64,000 bases of DNA from Candidatus Omnitrophota bacterium (GTDB lineage: Bacteria; Hinthialibacterota; Hinthialibacteria; Hinthialibacterales; Hinthialibacteraceae). Under the pieces are notes generated by a model that saw nothing but the letters and a program-made list of their open reading frames with translations, did no database searches and was not told the DNA's origin. Below, one piece after another: positions 18,067 through 28,606 of the stretch. The position numbers and the translations under genes were made by a program. Every line of letters starts with the position of its first letter. Within the stretch, counting starts at the first letter, position 1. The stretch covers positions 1 to 64,000 of the forward strand of contig JABLXU010000039.1 of the NCBI GenBank assembly GCA_013177805.1. The letters are read 5' to 3'.

Positions 18067-18559
18067 AAAGCCATAGGAAAACATCATCCCGAAGACACCG
18101 GGGAAGCAGAGTATAAGTTCGTTGATTGATTTCGCAAGGCGCAAGGGTGGAAGATCAAAAGACCTAAGGGTCCCAACGGCGTCTCTCAACCTATCCCTCT
18201 CCCACTGGGGAAAAGGGAATTATTTCGCGTTCCCATACATACTCATCCCAAATGATAAAGCGCTTAGATATTTCTGCATTCCAGTAAAAAGTGACATCAC
18301 CACCAAGATGCGGAAAGCGAAGAAATTAATTCAGAATTCATTCCTTGTAATCCATTATTCCCACCCATTTCTGCACAAACTGGAATTTTGCCTGCCCTGC
18401 CTTATCCCAATTCTTCAGTGACTGAAAATAGGATCCACTTTGGCGAGACTATTCTGTTCACCGCGCATCTGGACGAATCCGTGGCGGGCGTTTATTTTGT
18501 AAAAAATCGATCCGGTCACGGATCCATCACGAATCACGAGACAAAAAATCAGGTTTGCT
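18067..18559. other. Intergenic region after trpG
   Basis: 493 bases without a supported gene. It holds a CCCTCTCCCACTGGGG-like fragment (about 18190-18205), apparently a degenerate member of the intergenic palindrome family seen at 15779 and 52332, and an AT-rich stretch (18300-18370). I see no clear terminator after trpG and no strong promoter for the sirtuin gene. Confidence 0.4.
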
Positions 18560-19300
18560 ATGGAACACGATATCCAACGCGCGCAATCCCTGGCAGACAA
18601 AGCGGAGCGCGTTCTGGTGATCACCGGCGCGGGGATCTCCGCCGAAAGCGGGGTTCCCACCTTCCGCACCGCGGGCGGCTTGTGGAACAATATCGATCCC
18701 GCCAAGGTGGCCACGCCCGAAGCCTTTGCTGCTGATCCCGCCTTTGTCTGGCGCTGGTACGACGAACGGCGCGTCCAACTGAAGGAAGTGCAACCCAACC
18801 CGGCGCATCACGCCCTGGCCCGCCTGGAAGCCGCCAAGGGGGATCAATTCTTCCTCCTCACCCAGAATGTCGATGATCTGCATGAACGGGCCGGATCGCG
18901 GCGGCTGGCCCACATCCACGGCAAGATCTGGGAAGTGCGGTGCACACGGGAAAAAACGGTACGGGAGGATTTTCGCGCCCCCCTGCCCGAAATCCCACCC
19001 CGTTGCCCCCATTGCGGAGCGCTTGAACGCCCTAACGTGGTCTGGTTTGGTGAAATGATCGACCAGGACGCTGCCCAGGCCACTGAGTTGTTTCTTTCCC
19101 GCTGTGAGGTAAACTTAATCCTCGTAATCGGGACGGAATCCAGTTTCGGATACATTCTGGATTGGGCCATGCGGACTCGCGGGAAGCCGGATTCCCTGAT
19201 CGAAATCAATCCCGGCGATACCGCCCTTTCGCCCTATGTTGACTTGCACCTCAAAGGGAAAGCGGGAGAAATCCTGCCGCGCATCGTTCCCGAACGGTGA
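18560..19300 (+). CDS. cobB: NAD-dependent protein deacylase, CobB/SIRT5-like sirtuin
   Basis: 246 aa. Sirtuin motifs in order: ITGAGISAESGVPTFRT (NAD binding), LTQNVDDLHERAG (catalytic region), then the catalytic His in HIHGKIWEVRC, a zinc-type CPHCG and RPNVVWFGEM. The segment WRWYDERRVQL carries the Tyr-x-x-Arg pair that in E. coli CobB and SIRT5 reads acidic acyl-lysines, so desuccinylase or demalonylase activity is predicted besides deacetylation. Only one Cys is clear in the first half of the zinc site (EVRCT), followed by CPHC, much as in E. coli CobB. The usual GTS loop is GTESSF here. 28 nt separate it from the next gene, probably co-transcribed. Confidence 0.9.
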   Translation: MEHDIQRAQSLADKAERVLVITGAGISAESGVPTFRTAGGLWNNIDPAKVATPEAFAADPAFVWRWYDERRVQLKEVQPNPAHHALARLEAAKGDQFFLLTQNVDDLHERAGSRRLAHIHGKIWEVRCTREKTVREDFRAPLPEIPPRCPHCGALERPNVVWFGEMIDQDAAQATELFLSRCEVNLILVIGTESSFGYILDWAMRTRGKPDSLIEINPGDTALSPYVDLHLKGKAGEILPRIVPER

Positions 19301-19328
19301 TCCCGAGAACCACCGGAACGAGGTTTTC

Positions 19329-21767
19329 ATGAATTTGGAACACCCCAACGGTACAAACCACTCAACCGGCGCGCCCGCGAAATCGGCGGGAATTTCCATG
19401 CACCGCCGGAAATTTTTGGTTTCCCTTTTGGTCATCGCGTTTTGCGTGTATTTCTTCAATCCCTTCAAACCCCGGTTATTCCGGACCAAGAAAAAGATCA
19501 TCCTGCTGGGATTCGACGGCGCCGATCCCCGTTTGGTGGATCGCTGGTGGGATGAATTGCCAAACCTCCAGAAACTGGCCCAAACGGGAGGCCAAACGAC
19601 GCTCCGCTCGTCTTTTCCCCCGGAATCGCCAGTGGCTTGGTCGTGTTTCGCGGTGGGAGGAAATCCTGGAAAACACGGTGTGTTCGATTTTCTCCGCCGG
19701 CCGGCCGGGTCGTATTTCCCCAGCATCGAAGCGTTTGTGGAAAAAGGCCCGGCCCGCTTTGTCTTCCGGCAAATCCCTGTCAAAATGCCCAAGGCCATTC
19801 TGCGCCGGGGCGGCACCGCTTTTTGGGATATTCTTAGCCGGTCTGGCATCCCCACCGCTCTGATCGAAGTCCCTGTCACCTTTCCTCCTCCGCAGTTGAA
19901 TTACGGACGAGCCTTGTCCGGCTTGGGCGTGCCCGACATCCGTGGCATTCAGGCGACATTCCATCAGTTCGTCTATCAGAGCGGCGGCGGCATGATCGAA
20001 ACGAAGGAATCAACCTTCGGCGGCAAGATCATCCCCCTGCGTCCAGAAGGCGAATGGTATCACGGCCATATCGTCGGTCCGCAGGATCCGATCCTCGAAC
20101 AAGAACGGCGGGAGGCGGAAAAGCAACGCCTGGATTTGTTGCTCGAACAATACGAATGGCAGGCGCACCTCTACAACCTGCGCGGCGATCAGCATGTCGG
20201 GCCGGAACAGAAGACGCAATTGGCCGACCTCATCAATGTCAACATCAACGCCAGCATGGCTTACCAGTCGTTTTTGCATTCCGAGGATTTCGAAGAACGG
20301 GTGCAACGGATCAAAGATTATCTCATCGGGGGAAAGCCTTACGAAAAAGAAAGCGGTTTGACCAATCCCTCCACGGTGAGGGAAAGGATGCAAAAAGCCT
20401 CGATCGAATGCAAGCGCTTGAGCGAAACCATCGCCGGCCTGAGCCGCGAAATCACCGCCCCCGTGGCCTTCCGGCCCGTGGGGGATTCCGCTTTTGACAT
20501 TCAACTGGGGGATCAAATCCAACGCGTCAATTTGTTGACCTGGAGCGATTGGTTCACCATCCCCTTTAAGGTCAATTTCCTGATTCAAGTCACCGCGATC
20601 TGCCGTTTTTATCCGCAGGAAATTTCCGAACAGGGCTTAAAAATCTTCATGACCTCGCCGGATATCGATCCCCGCAACCCCGCCATCCCCATCACGCATC
20701 CGAAGAGCTACGCGCAGGATCTGGTGGAATGGCTCGGCCAACCCTATAAAACCCGCGGCTGGTCGGAAGAAACCCATGGCCTCAAGGACGGCTATCTGAG
20801 CGATGATGGGTTCCTTGAGGATTTGCACTTCATCATGGATCAGCGGGAACAGAAACTCTTCGAAACATTGAACCGCACCTTCAACAACGTTTTGATTTCC
20901 GTCTTCTCCGAGACTGACCGCGCTGCCCATATGTATATGCGGCTCATCGACGAAGGCCACCCGCTTTATGACGCCGAACAAGCCGCGAAATACGGCGGCG
21001 CGCTGAAAACCATTTACAAGCGCATGGACGCTATCGTCGGCAAGGTAATGACCCGGATCGAAAACGATCCCGACACCCTCCTCATCGTCATGTCCGACCA
21101 CGGATTCCAATCCTTCCGCTACCAAGTCAATCTGAACACATGGCTATTCGAAAACGGCTACTTGAAGATCAAAGGCAGCAGCGTCGCCAATAGCGCCATG
21201 AAGCTGGAGGATCTGCTGAAATCTCACAGCCCCGAATACTTCTCGTACGTGGATTGGAAAGGGACAAAGGCCTACGCGCTTGGACTGGGCCAGATCTTCA
21301 TCAATCTCAAGGACCGCGAACCCCTCGGCATCGTGGCACAAGACGAGTACGACGCGTTGTGTGATGAGATCGCCCGGAAGCTGGAAACTTTGCGGGACGA
21401 GCGCGAAGGCCAAGATAACCGGCCGGTGGTGGCGCACGTAAAGAAACGGTCCGAAATCTGGATAGGCGAGTACGCCGATGACGCTCACGATTGCCCTGAC
21501 CTGCAAGTGGGGTTCCATCCTTATTACCGCGTTTCCTGGCAGACTTGCCTGGGCGGCATCTCCAGCGGCGGGGTGATCGAGGACAATCCCGAAACCTGGA
21601 GCGGCGACCATTGCAGCTTCGCGCCCGAGCATGTTCCCGGCATGCTGTTCGCCAACCGCCCGATCACCAAACCCGATCCTTCGATCTACGATTTCGCGCC
21701 GACCATCCTGGAATACTTTGGTCTCCAGCCTCCTCCGGAAATGGAAGGAAGTAATCTGTTCGCCTGA
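19329..21767 (+). CDS. Membrane-anchored alkaline-phosphatase-superfamily phosphodiesterase
   Basis: 812 aa from the ATG at 19329; the 31 extra track residues overlap the sirtuin gene and are unlikely. A single N-terminal anchor (KFLVSLLVIAFCVYFFNPF) is followed by the type I phosphodiesterase/nucleotide pyrophosphatase pattern: ILLGFDGADPRLVD (metal Asp), LPNLQKLAQTGG, PPESPVAWSCFAVGGNPGKHG (nucleophile region), SETDRAAHMY and LLIVMSDHGFQSF (metal Asp-His). A large insert (about 200-450) has no match. Members act on phosphodiester or phosphonate head groups, often of envelope components. The substrate is unknown. The catalytic domain should be periplasmic. Confidence 0.8.
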   Translation: MNLEHPNGTNHSTGAPAKSAGISMHRRKFLVSLLVIAFCVYFFNPFKPRLFRTKKKIILLGFDGADPRLVDRWWDELPNLQKLAQTGGQTTLRSSFPPESPVAWSCFAVGGNPGKHGVFDFLRRPAGSYFPSIEAFVEKGPARFVFRQIPVKMPKAILRRGGTAFWDILSRSGIPTALIEVPVTFPPPQLNYGRALSGLGVPDIRGIQATFHQFVYQSGGGMIETKESTFGGKIIPLRPEGEWYHGHIVGPQDPILEQERREAEKQRLDLLLEQYEWQAHLYNLRGDQHVGPEQKTQLADLINVNINASMAYQSFLHSEDFEERVQRIKDYLIGGKPYEKESGLTNPSTVRERMQKASIECKRLSETIAGLSREITAPVAFRPVGDSAFDIQLGDQIQRVNLLTWSDWFTIPFKVNFLIQVTAICRFYPQEISEQGLKIFMTSPDIDPRNPAIPITHPKSYAQDLVEWLGQPYKTRGWSEETHGLKDGYLSDDGFLEDLHFIMDQREQKLFETLNRTFNNVLISVFSETDRAAHMYMRLIDEGHPLYDAEQAAKYGGALKTIYKRMDAIVGKVMTRIENDPDTLLIVMSDHGFQSFRYQVNLNTWLFENGYLKIKGSSVANSAMKLEDLLKSHSPEYFSYVDWKGTKAYALGLGQIFINLKDREPLGIVAQDEYDALCDEIARKLETLRDEREGQDNRPVVAHVKKRSEIWIGEYADDAHDCPDLQVGFHPYYRVSWQTCLGGISSGGVIEDNPETWSGDHCSFAPEHVPGMLFANRPITKPDPSIYDFAPTILEYFGLQPPPEMEGSNLFA

Positions 21768-23436
<1,669 letters not shown>

Positions 23437-23514
23437 TCCGTGAAGGAGTGGGGAAAATGGTTAATTGGAAAATAACGGTTCTCTCCACATCCCCTTGAGC
23501 TTGCCGAAACGGCC

Positions 23515-24144
23515 TCACCCACCCAATAATCCTTGCACCCGGATGTCTCCCCCGAAATATCCAATATCACCCAGGCTGATCGTGCCATTGCTGGGATCAT
23601 AAATCGAATCCCGCACCGAATCACCCGGATACCGGTAACTATCCGGGAAAGGAACATCGACAATGAAGGAATCCATCTGATCCGGTCCGACACTGGCCAC
23701 GACGAACGCTTCCCGCCGGCGGGATTCGAGTCCGTGCAACCGCGCGAAACTGACGTATGGGGTGTAGGTATAGGAATTTTTCATCACCGGATAATCAGCC
23801 GCTCCCGCCACAAAATCCATTTCCCGCTGGGGCGCTATGTACTCGGCAACCGGACCGAATGGATCCCGCAGACGGGGAGAGGAAAGGTAGGCCACAGGCG
23901 AGGTGAGATCGGGCAGGAGATAATCCGCAAAGAAAAGCAAATCGGAATCCCGGCGGGGGAAAATGTTGTGATCGAGCCGGTAGGTATGAAGAGCGCCGCC
24001 CAGGGCGCGCAGGTCCATCTTGGCGCGGGCCACGCGGCTTTTGATCATGGCGTCCCGGTAATTCGGCACGGCGATGGCGGTGATAATACCCAAAATCGCC
24101 ACAACGATCAGCAGTTCAATCAGGGTAAACGCGTCGCGTTTCAT
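23515..24144 (-). CDS. Type II pseudopilin (GspG-like), Ala at -1
   Basis: 209 aa. The N-terminus is a class III signal, MKRDA|FTLIELLIVVAILG, with Glu at position 5 and Pro at 22 of the mature protein (IAVPNY), but Ala rather than Gly at -1, a variant common in PVC-type bacteria. The long amphipathic helix is followed by a globular domain with DPFGP and a C-terminal YDPSNGTISLGDI segment shared with the second pseudopilin at 27850. It lies 54 nt downstream of the FecR-like anti-sigma gene on the same strand, likely the same transcript. GGGAGA precedes the ATG. It probably belongs to a pilus-like or type II secretion fibre. Confidence 0.85.
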   Translation of the reverse strand: MKRDAFTLIELLIVVAILGIITAIAVPNYRDAMIKSRVARAKMDLRALGGALHTYRLDHNIFPRRDSDLLFFADYLLPDLTSPVAYLSSPRLRDPFGPVAEYIAPQREMDFVAGAADYPVMKNSYTYTPYVSFARLHGLESRRREAFVVASVGPDQMDSFIVDVPFPDSYRYPGDSVRDSIYDPSNGTISLGDIGYFGGDIRVQGLLGG

Positions 24145-24198
24145 CGGCTTATTCTCCCGCTTGGGGGGATTGGCTCCCCTGGGAATCCCGGCCCGGAT

Positions 24199-25155
24199 TC
24201 ACTGGGCCCTCTGCGTGGGCGTGGGAGCAGCCAGCGATGGATAATAGTACCGTAATTCATCCTGGTTCCGTTGTTCCCGGATCCGGCTTACCCAGCGGAC
24301 GGTCTGTTCCAAGCGCTGGGCTTCGCGGATTTCCGGCTTGACGGCTGGACGGATCACCCCCTCCATCCCCGATGCGACCTGAATCGACCGCCCCCCCTCC
24401 GTCACCCGTACTTTCCCACGGGTGACCGTCACGACGGATTCATTTTCCGTGATGGTGACAGCGAAGGCCGTTCCCAGCACCTGAATTTCTCCGCTGGGCA
24501 AAATCACCCGGAAACTTTTTTCTTGCGGGGGAATATCGAAATAGGCTGTGCCCCGGTCCATCTGCACCGTGCGGGGATCAGCCAAGGTGAGCCGCGATTG
24601 TTGATCGAGGCATATTTCCACTCCATTTTTGAGCTGAACGATGCCTCTGGCATATTGGGGCGTCTGCAAGGTGGTGTTGCGGGGCAAACGTTCACCCCGG
24701 CGGGTGTTGAGCAGCGAATCGGCCATGGCGATCACAGGACCCGAGGTGTATTGAATTTCCCCAATGGTATTGAACGATTTTTGGAACCATATCGCGGCGG
24801 GAATCACCATTACGAGAAAAAGGGCAAACGCGGGTACCATCCAGGAAATCCGGCGGTTGAACAAGGGAAAAACACCCGGGGAATCCAACGCCAGTTCCTG
24901 CCGGGTGGATTCGGTCAATAAGGCACGGCGTTTCTCCCGCATGGCCTGCTCGACCAACCGCTCATAGAAACCTTCTTCCGGAGTCCATTCTTCCTCCTGG
25001 GGCTGTAACGCCTGAACCCAGCCCTGGATGGCGTTCCATTCCTTGCGGCAGGCTTCGCAGGTGTCGAGATGCTTTTTCAAATACTCGGGCGCGCCGGTCC
25101 CCTTGTGATCGATTGTCCAGGCCAACAATTCTTTTTGTACAGAGGAACATTTCAT
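24199..25155 (-). CDS. FecR-type anti-sigma regulator with zinc-binding N-terminus
   Basis: 318 aa. The N-terminal LKKHLDTCEACRKEW is the HxxxCxxC zinc anti-sigma (ZAS) motif. A transmembrane helix lies near residues 110-128 (MVPAFALFLVMVIPAAIWF). The periplasmic part is a FecR domain (RRGERLPRNTTLQT, GVEICLDQQSRLTL, FRVILPSGEIQVLGTAFAV, VVTVTRGKVRVTEGG). The start overlaps the sigma-factor stop by 4 nt (ATGA), so the two are translationally coupled. It should hold the sigma factor at the membrane and release it on a periplasmic cue. The tail (EIREAQ...APTPTQ) is unmatched. Confidence 0.87.
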   Translation of the reverse strand: MKCSSVQKELLAWTIDHKGTGAPEYLKKHLDTCEACRKEWNAIQGWVQALQPQEEEWTPEEGFYERLVEQAMREKRRALLTESTRQELALDSPGVFPLFNRRISWMVPAFALFLVMVIPAAIWFQKSFNTIGEIQYTSGPVIAMADSLLNTRRGERLPRNTTLQTPQYARGIVQLKNGVEICLDQQSRLTLADPRTVQMDRGTAYFDIPPQEKSFRVILPSGEIQVLGTAFAVTITENESVVTVTRGKVRVTEGGRSIQVASGMEGVIRPAVKPEIREAQRLEQTVRWVSRIREQRNQDELRYYYPSLAAPTPTQRAQ

Positions 25156-25745
25156 GAGAACAGTTCCTCCTCCTGGAGTCCTTCCTGGTGGGCATACCGC
25201 CGCAGGATTTTCAAGGCCCGGTGGGTCTGGGTATTTACGGTCGAAACGGGAATCCGGAGTAAATTCGAAATGGTTTCGCTGGGCAGACCTTGAATCAGGC
25301 GCAGAGTCAAGATGTCCCGGTATTTGGGTTTCAAACGATTCATGGCCCGGTGAATCCTTTCCAACGCTTCTTTTTCCATTAGATCTCCGCGGGGACTCGC
25401 GGTTTCATCGGAAACCGAATACCCGGTATCGTCCGTCATTTCTTCCAGAGGCACAGCGCTTCGTTTAATCCGCCGGTTGTATTCTTTATACGCCAGGTTG
25501 CGGGCGATTTGATACAACCAAGGTCCCAACGGGCGGTTGGGATCGACTTTTTGATGCGCCCGGCAGGCGAGGAAGAAAGCTTCCTGCGTCAAATCCACGG
25601 CGCGGTCCCGGTCACGCAACAGGTGGGTCACGAAATGCGTCAAGGGCGTAAAATACGCCCGCGCCGCGGCGTCGAATGCCCACCGCTCGCCCCGGTGAAA
25701 CCCCGCGCTGATCTCCAGTTCCGACTGTGGTATGGTTGCTTCCAC
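25152..25745 (-). CDS. ECF-family RNA polymerase sigma factor
   Basis: 197 aa. Region 2 shows DLTQEAFFLACRAH and GPWLYQIARNLAYKEYNRR. Region 4 shows LKPKYRDILTLRLIQGLPSETISNLLRIPVSTVNTQTHRAL, the DNA-binding HTH. The start is GTG with AGGGAGA 4-5 nt upstream. It is first in a three-gene unit with the FecR-type anti-sigma (4-nt overlap) and a pseudopilin, so surface-structure expression may depend on it. Its target promoters cannot be told from here. The 186-bp gap upstream contains a CCCTCTCCC/GGGAGGGG pair about 80 nt apart. Confidence 0.92.
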   Translation of the reverse strand: MEATIPQSELEISAGFHRGERWAFDAAARAYFTPLTHFVTHLLRDRDRAVDLTQEAFFLACRAHQKVDPNRPLGPWLYQIARNLAYKEYNRRIKRSAVPLEEMTDDTGYSVSDETASPRGDLMEKEALERIHRAMNRLKPKYRDILTLRLIQGLPSETISNLLRIPVSTVNTQTHRALKILRRYAHQEGLQEEELFS

Positions 25746-25931
25746 GAATTCTCCCTATCCTGATCGCAGGGTGGCATCGAACGGCTCCCTCTCCCAAGCC
25801 GGAACTAGGTTCCGCGGTTCACCCCCTGGCTCAACGGCCGGGAAGTTACCCGGAGGCGTGCTCATTTAGGCTTATCCCGTTAGGGAGGGGAATCTTTCAC
25901 TTTTTTGGGTTTGTTCGGATTTTCAACCGGA

Positions 25932-27491
25932 TCACCGGGCTGGCGTTTCCTGGGTGAAAAACTGGCTCCGGCGGGTTTGCAGGCACATGAACAAGCTGCG
26001 GCCTTGGATCAGATAGGCGGATCCGGGACTTTCCATGCGCAATTCTCCAGGAAGGCGCTGAGTCGGCGCGCCGATGAGCACATCCGCGAATCCATCCCCC
26101 TGGATGTCTCCCACCCCGGCGACATGCGAGCCAAACGCCTCGAACGGCTCAACACCTTCCACCACCACATAATTGACATGGGTGATATCTCCATTGACGA
26201 TTTTGCGAATATCCAAACTGGAAGGCCACTCCATCTGGCCAAAAAGAAAGACTACCCGGCCCGCGAACGCCTTGTCCCGGACGTAATCCATGGGCAAGGC
26301 CACGGCGATGTCGGAAAAACCGTCACCATTGACATCTCCTACTCCGAAGGCGGATTGCGCCCCCTTTACGAGGCATCCCCAGCGGGCATCAAGGTTGCGC
26401 AGGTCGATGGCGCCATGCAGATAGTCCCCTCCCCACAACAAAAGCACCGATTGATCTTCCATGCCCACCAGAAAATCGGGAAATCCATCCCCGTTCACAT
26501 CGCCCGCATTGCGGATGAAATGCCGGGCGTGATCGATCAAAAAGGAATATTCAATGGTCTCGAACTGGCTCCGCCCCTGCAATAACACCGCCCGGCCCTC
26601 CAGATCCCGCCCGCCTTTGGGCGCAACGACAAAGAGATCCGAAAAACCATCGGCATTCAAATCAAAGTTCCCGCATACATATTCCCCCACACGCGATCCG
26701 GCAATCCCCCGCAATGGCAACACCCCATACTCCCGGATACGCGAATCGAGGATCTGGGGAAACCGCCGGCGGCCATACACCACCACCACCCGGCCGATGT
26801 CGTATTCCTCCTCCTGGCCACTGGGAGTTTTAACCGATATCCGGCTGGCGGCGGGCATCCCGAATACCACATCCGGGAAACCATCTCCGTTAACATCGCC
26901 CGCCGCGTCCACCGCAAAACCGGTATGCGTGATTTCCACCCCATCGTCCCGCAGGTCGGCCACGGGAATCAGGCGGCGGGAATTTTTTTTGCCGAACAGA
27001 ATATACCCCGCGTTCCCATTTTCTGATCCCACGGCTAAATCCGCGAATCCATCCGCGTTGACATCCCCCGCCAGGGCCAGCGCGTGGCCAAGACGGGACT
27101 CGAAGCGCCCCATCACTACCACGCCGTCGAATTCCGGCGAGGAGAGGTCGATCAATCCCCGGTCCCGGTTGAGCTGGGTTCCGAAAACGATGAACACCGC
27201 CCCATTGTCATATTCGTTACCGAAACCGCCAGGATCGTACGAGGGAGCGCCAATGGCGACATCGAGAAAGCCATCCCCGTTGAAATCTCCGGCACCGGAC
27301 ACAGCGGCGCCCATTTCATAATGCTCGGTTCCAGGATACACGATCCGGATGGCGCCCAGGGCTTCTACGGAGGTGATCACATGGCCTGCCAAGGCCGTGA
27401 TGGCGAAACCCATCAAGAACAAACCCAACGCAGTTATTCGCAAGGTCCGCAATTTAATCCGCCTTATCCCAGGGAGGAAGTAGAATCCCAA
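25932..27491 (-). CDS. Secreted FG-GAP / integrin-alpha-like beta-propeller protein
   Basis: 519 aa. A signal peptide covers about residues 1-36 (hydrophobic TALGLFLMGFAITALA). Seven FG-GAP-type Ca2+ loops are readable: GDFNGDGFLDVAIGAP, GDVNADGFADLAVGS, GDVNGDGFPDVVFGMP, FDLNADGFSDLFVVAP, GDVNGDGFPDFLVGM, GDVNGDGFSDIAVALP and GDIQGDGFADVLIGAP. That number fits one complete seven-bladed propeller. The likely start is TTG at 27491 with AAGGA 6 nt upstream; an internal start is possible. It lies in the same direction as, and between, the two pseudopilin genes. It is probably a surface or extracellular binding protein. Confidence 0.85.
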   Translation of the reverse strand: MGFYFLPGIRRIKLRTLRITALGLFLMGFAITALAGHVITSVEALGAIRIVYPGTEHYEMGAAVSGAGDFNGDGFLDVAIGAPSYDPGGFGNEYDNGAVFIVFGTQLNRDRGLIDLSSPEFDGVVVMGRFESRLGHALALAGDVNADGFADLAVGSENGNAGYILFGKKNSRRLIPVADLRDDGVEITHTGFAVDAAGDVNGDGFPDVVFGMPAASRISVKTPSGQEEEYDIGRVVVVYGRRRFPQILDSRIREYGVLPLRGIAGSRVGEYVCGNFDLNADGFSDLFVVAPKGGRDLEGRAVLLQGRSQFETIEYSFLIDHARHFIRNAGDVNGDGFPDFLVGMEDQSVLLLWGGDYLHGAIDLRNLDARWGCLVKGAQSAFGVGDVNGDGFSDIAVALPMDYVRDKAFAGRVVFLFGQMEWPSSLDIRKIVNGDITHVNYVVVEGVEPFEAFGSHVAGVGDIQGDGFADVLIGAPTQRLPGELRMESPGSAYLIQGRSLFMCLQTRRSQFFTQETPAR

Positions 27492-27849
27492 TTATATCCT
27501 TCTCATTGTTATCATTTTTTTCCGCCAGTGTAAACAGAAGGCGGCAATTTCTATTTCAATTATACAATGGAATGAAAATTGTTTATCCCCCCGTGGACCA
27601 AGCAAACCTCACAATTTCCAATCTGTCCCCAGGCCATGTCCGGAGAGGAAGGGATTTTCGCGGTTTCTACGAGGATGGCAATCCAAAGCTAATGGGGAAT
27701 CGGCGTCTGAATCAGGCTCATCGGAGGGAGAATCAAAGAAAGGAGCGATCATGGAAAATTACGAAGGGATTGCGATTATCCTCTACCCTTACCCGCAACG
27801 ATCCAATTATTCTAAATCCTGGTAAATCGCGATCAGTAAGGTCTTTCCC
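27492..27849. other. Intergenic region between the FG-GAP and second pseudopilin genes
   Basis: 358 bases between two minus-strand genes. The only coding potential I can defend is the plus-strand small ORF at 27751-27825. AT-rich DNA at 27540-27600 may hold the FG-GAP gene promoter. There is no clear terminator for the pseudopilin gene. Confidence 0.35.
27751..27825 (+). CDS. Candidate small protein, 24 aa
   Basis: Too short for the ORF track. The ATG at 27751 is preceded by a textbook ribosome-binding site (AAAGGAG, 6 nt spacing) and runs 24 codons to TAA at 27823. The peptide begins MENYEGIAIILYPYPQ and has a short hydrophobic core with several tyrosines. It sits antisense-side in the gap just past the end of the second pseudopilin gene. 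No family recognised. The ribosome-binding site is the only evidence. Confidence 0.25.
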   Translation: MENYEGIAIILYPYPQRSNYSKSW

Positions 27850-28479
27850 TTACCGCCGGACGATGTCTCCCGTGCTGGCTACACCGTTGCTGGGATCATA
27901 CGGCAATCCCCGTAAATTTCCGCCTGAATCCACTCCGATATATCCGTCCGGCCCGATGCTGATCATGGCGAACTCGTTTTCCTTGAGAGGATTCAGGTTA
28001 TAGAAACGCGCGTTGGCCTCCTTATACAAATCGATGCCAAAATCCTCTCCGGGAAACACGGGATCATTATCGAAATAAATATAACACAAGCCCTTCTCAT
28101 CCGCGCCAAAACCAACGCTCTTCTCCCGTGGACTGAATGGGTCCCGAGGCAATGCAGATAAATAAGAGACAGGAGAAGTCAAGGGATAAAACGGCCCCTC
28201 GAAGGTCGTGTAAGGAGGCCGGGGACCGACCCGGTTGAAATTCTTTTCCCAGCGGGTTTGCGCTTCGGCGCTGTCATCATCCCAAAAATCGAGCAACAAC
28301 ACCCCTTTATCCATCCGAAAGGTTTCGATCGAAGTGGCAACACTGCGCATGTCCGCTTGCGTGCGGGCCACTTTGGCCCGGAGCTGGGCATTCAAGAAGT
28401 TCGGCACGGCGATCGCCGCCAAAATGCCGATAATGGCAACCACGATCAACAACTCGATCAACGTGAATCCGCGATTCAT
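27850..28479 (-). CDS. Type II pseudopilin (GspG-like)
   Basis: 209 aa. Canonical prepilin signal MNRG|FTLIELLIVVAIIGILAAIAVPNF with Gly at -1 and Glu at 5. The globular part contains LTSPVSYLSALPRDPFSP and a C-terminal YDPSNGVASTGDIVR, matching the layout of the pseudopilin at 23515 (TSPVAYLSSPRLRDPFGP, YDPSNGTISLGDI). The two are clear paralogues of identical length. GAGGAG precedes the ATG. It diverges from the YdjY-like gene at 28607, with a 127-bp intergenic region. It should be processed by a prepilin peptidase not encoded in this window. Confidence 0.88.
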   Translation of the reverse strand: MNRGFTLIELLIVVAIIGILAAIAVPNFLNAQLRAKVARTQADMRSVATSIETFRMDKGVLLLDFWDDDSAEAQTRWEKNFNRVGPRPPYTTFEGPFYPLTSPVSYLSALPRDPFSPREKSVGFGADEKGLCYIYFDNDPVFPGEDFGIDLYKEANARFYNLNPLKENEFAMISIGPDGYIGVDSGGNLRGLPYDPSNGVASTGDIVRR

Positions 28480-28606
28480 GACTCCGCTCCTCTATTCATC
28501 CTCAAGATTATCGACAAACACAATAAATCCACGCTTCATCCCAGTATAATAATGATTGACCGATTTTTCACCGGCTGCTGCCAGTAAAATATTGTAACGG
28601 TATCAA

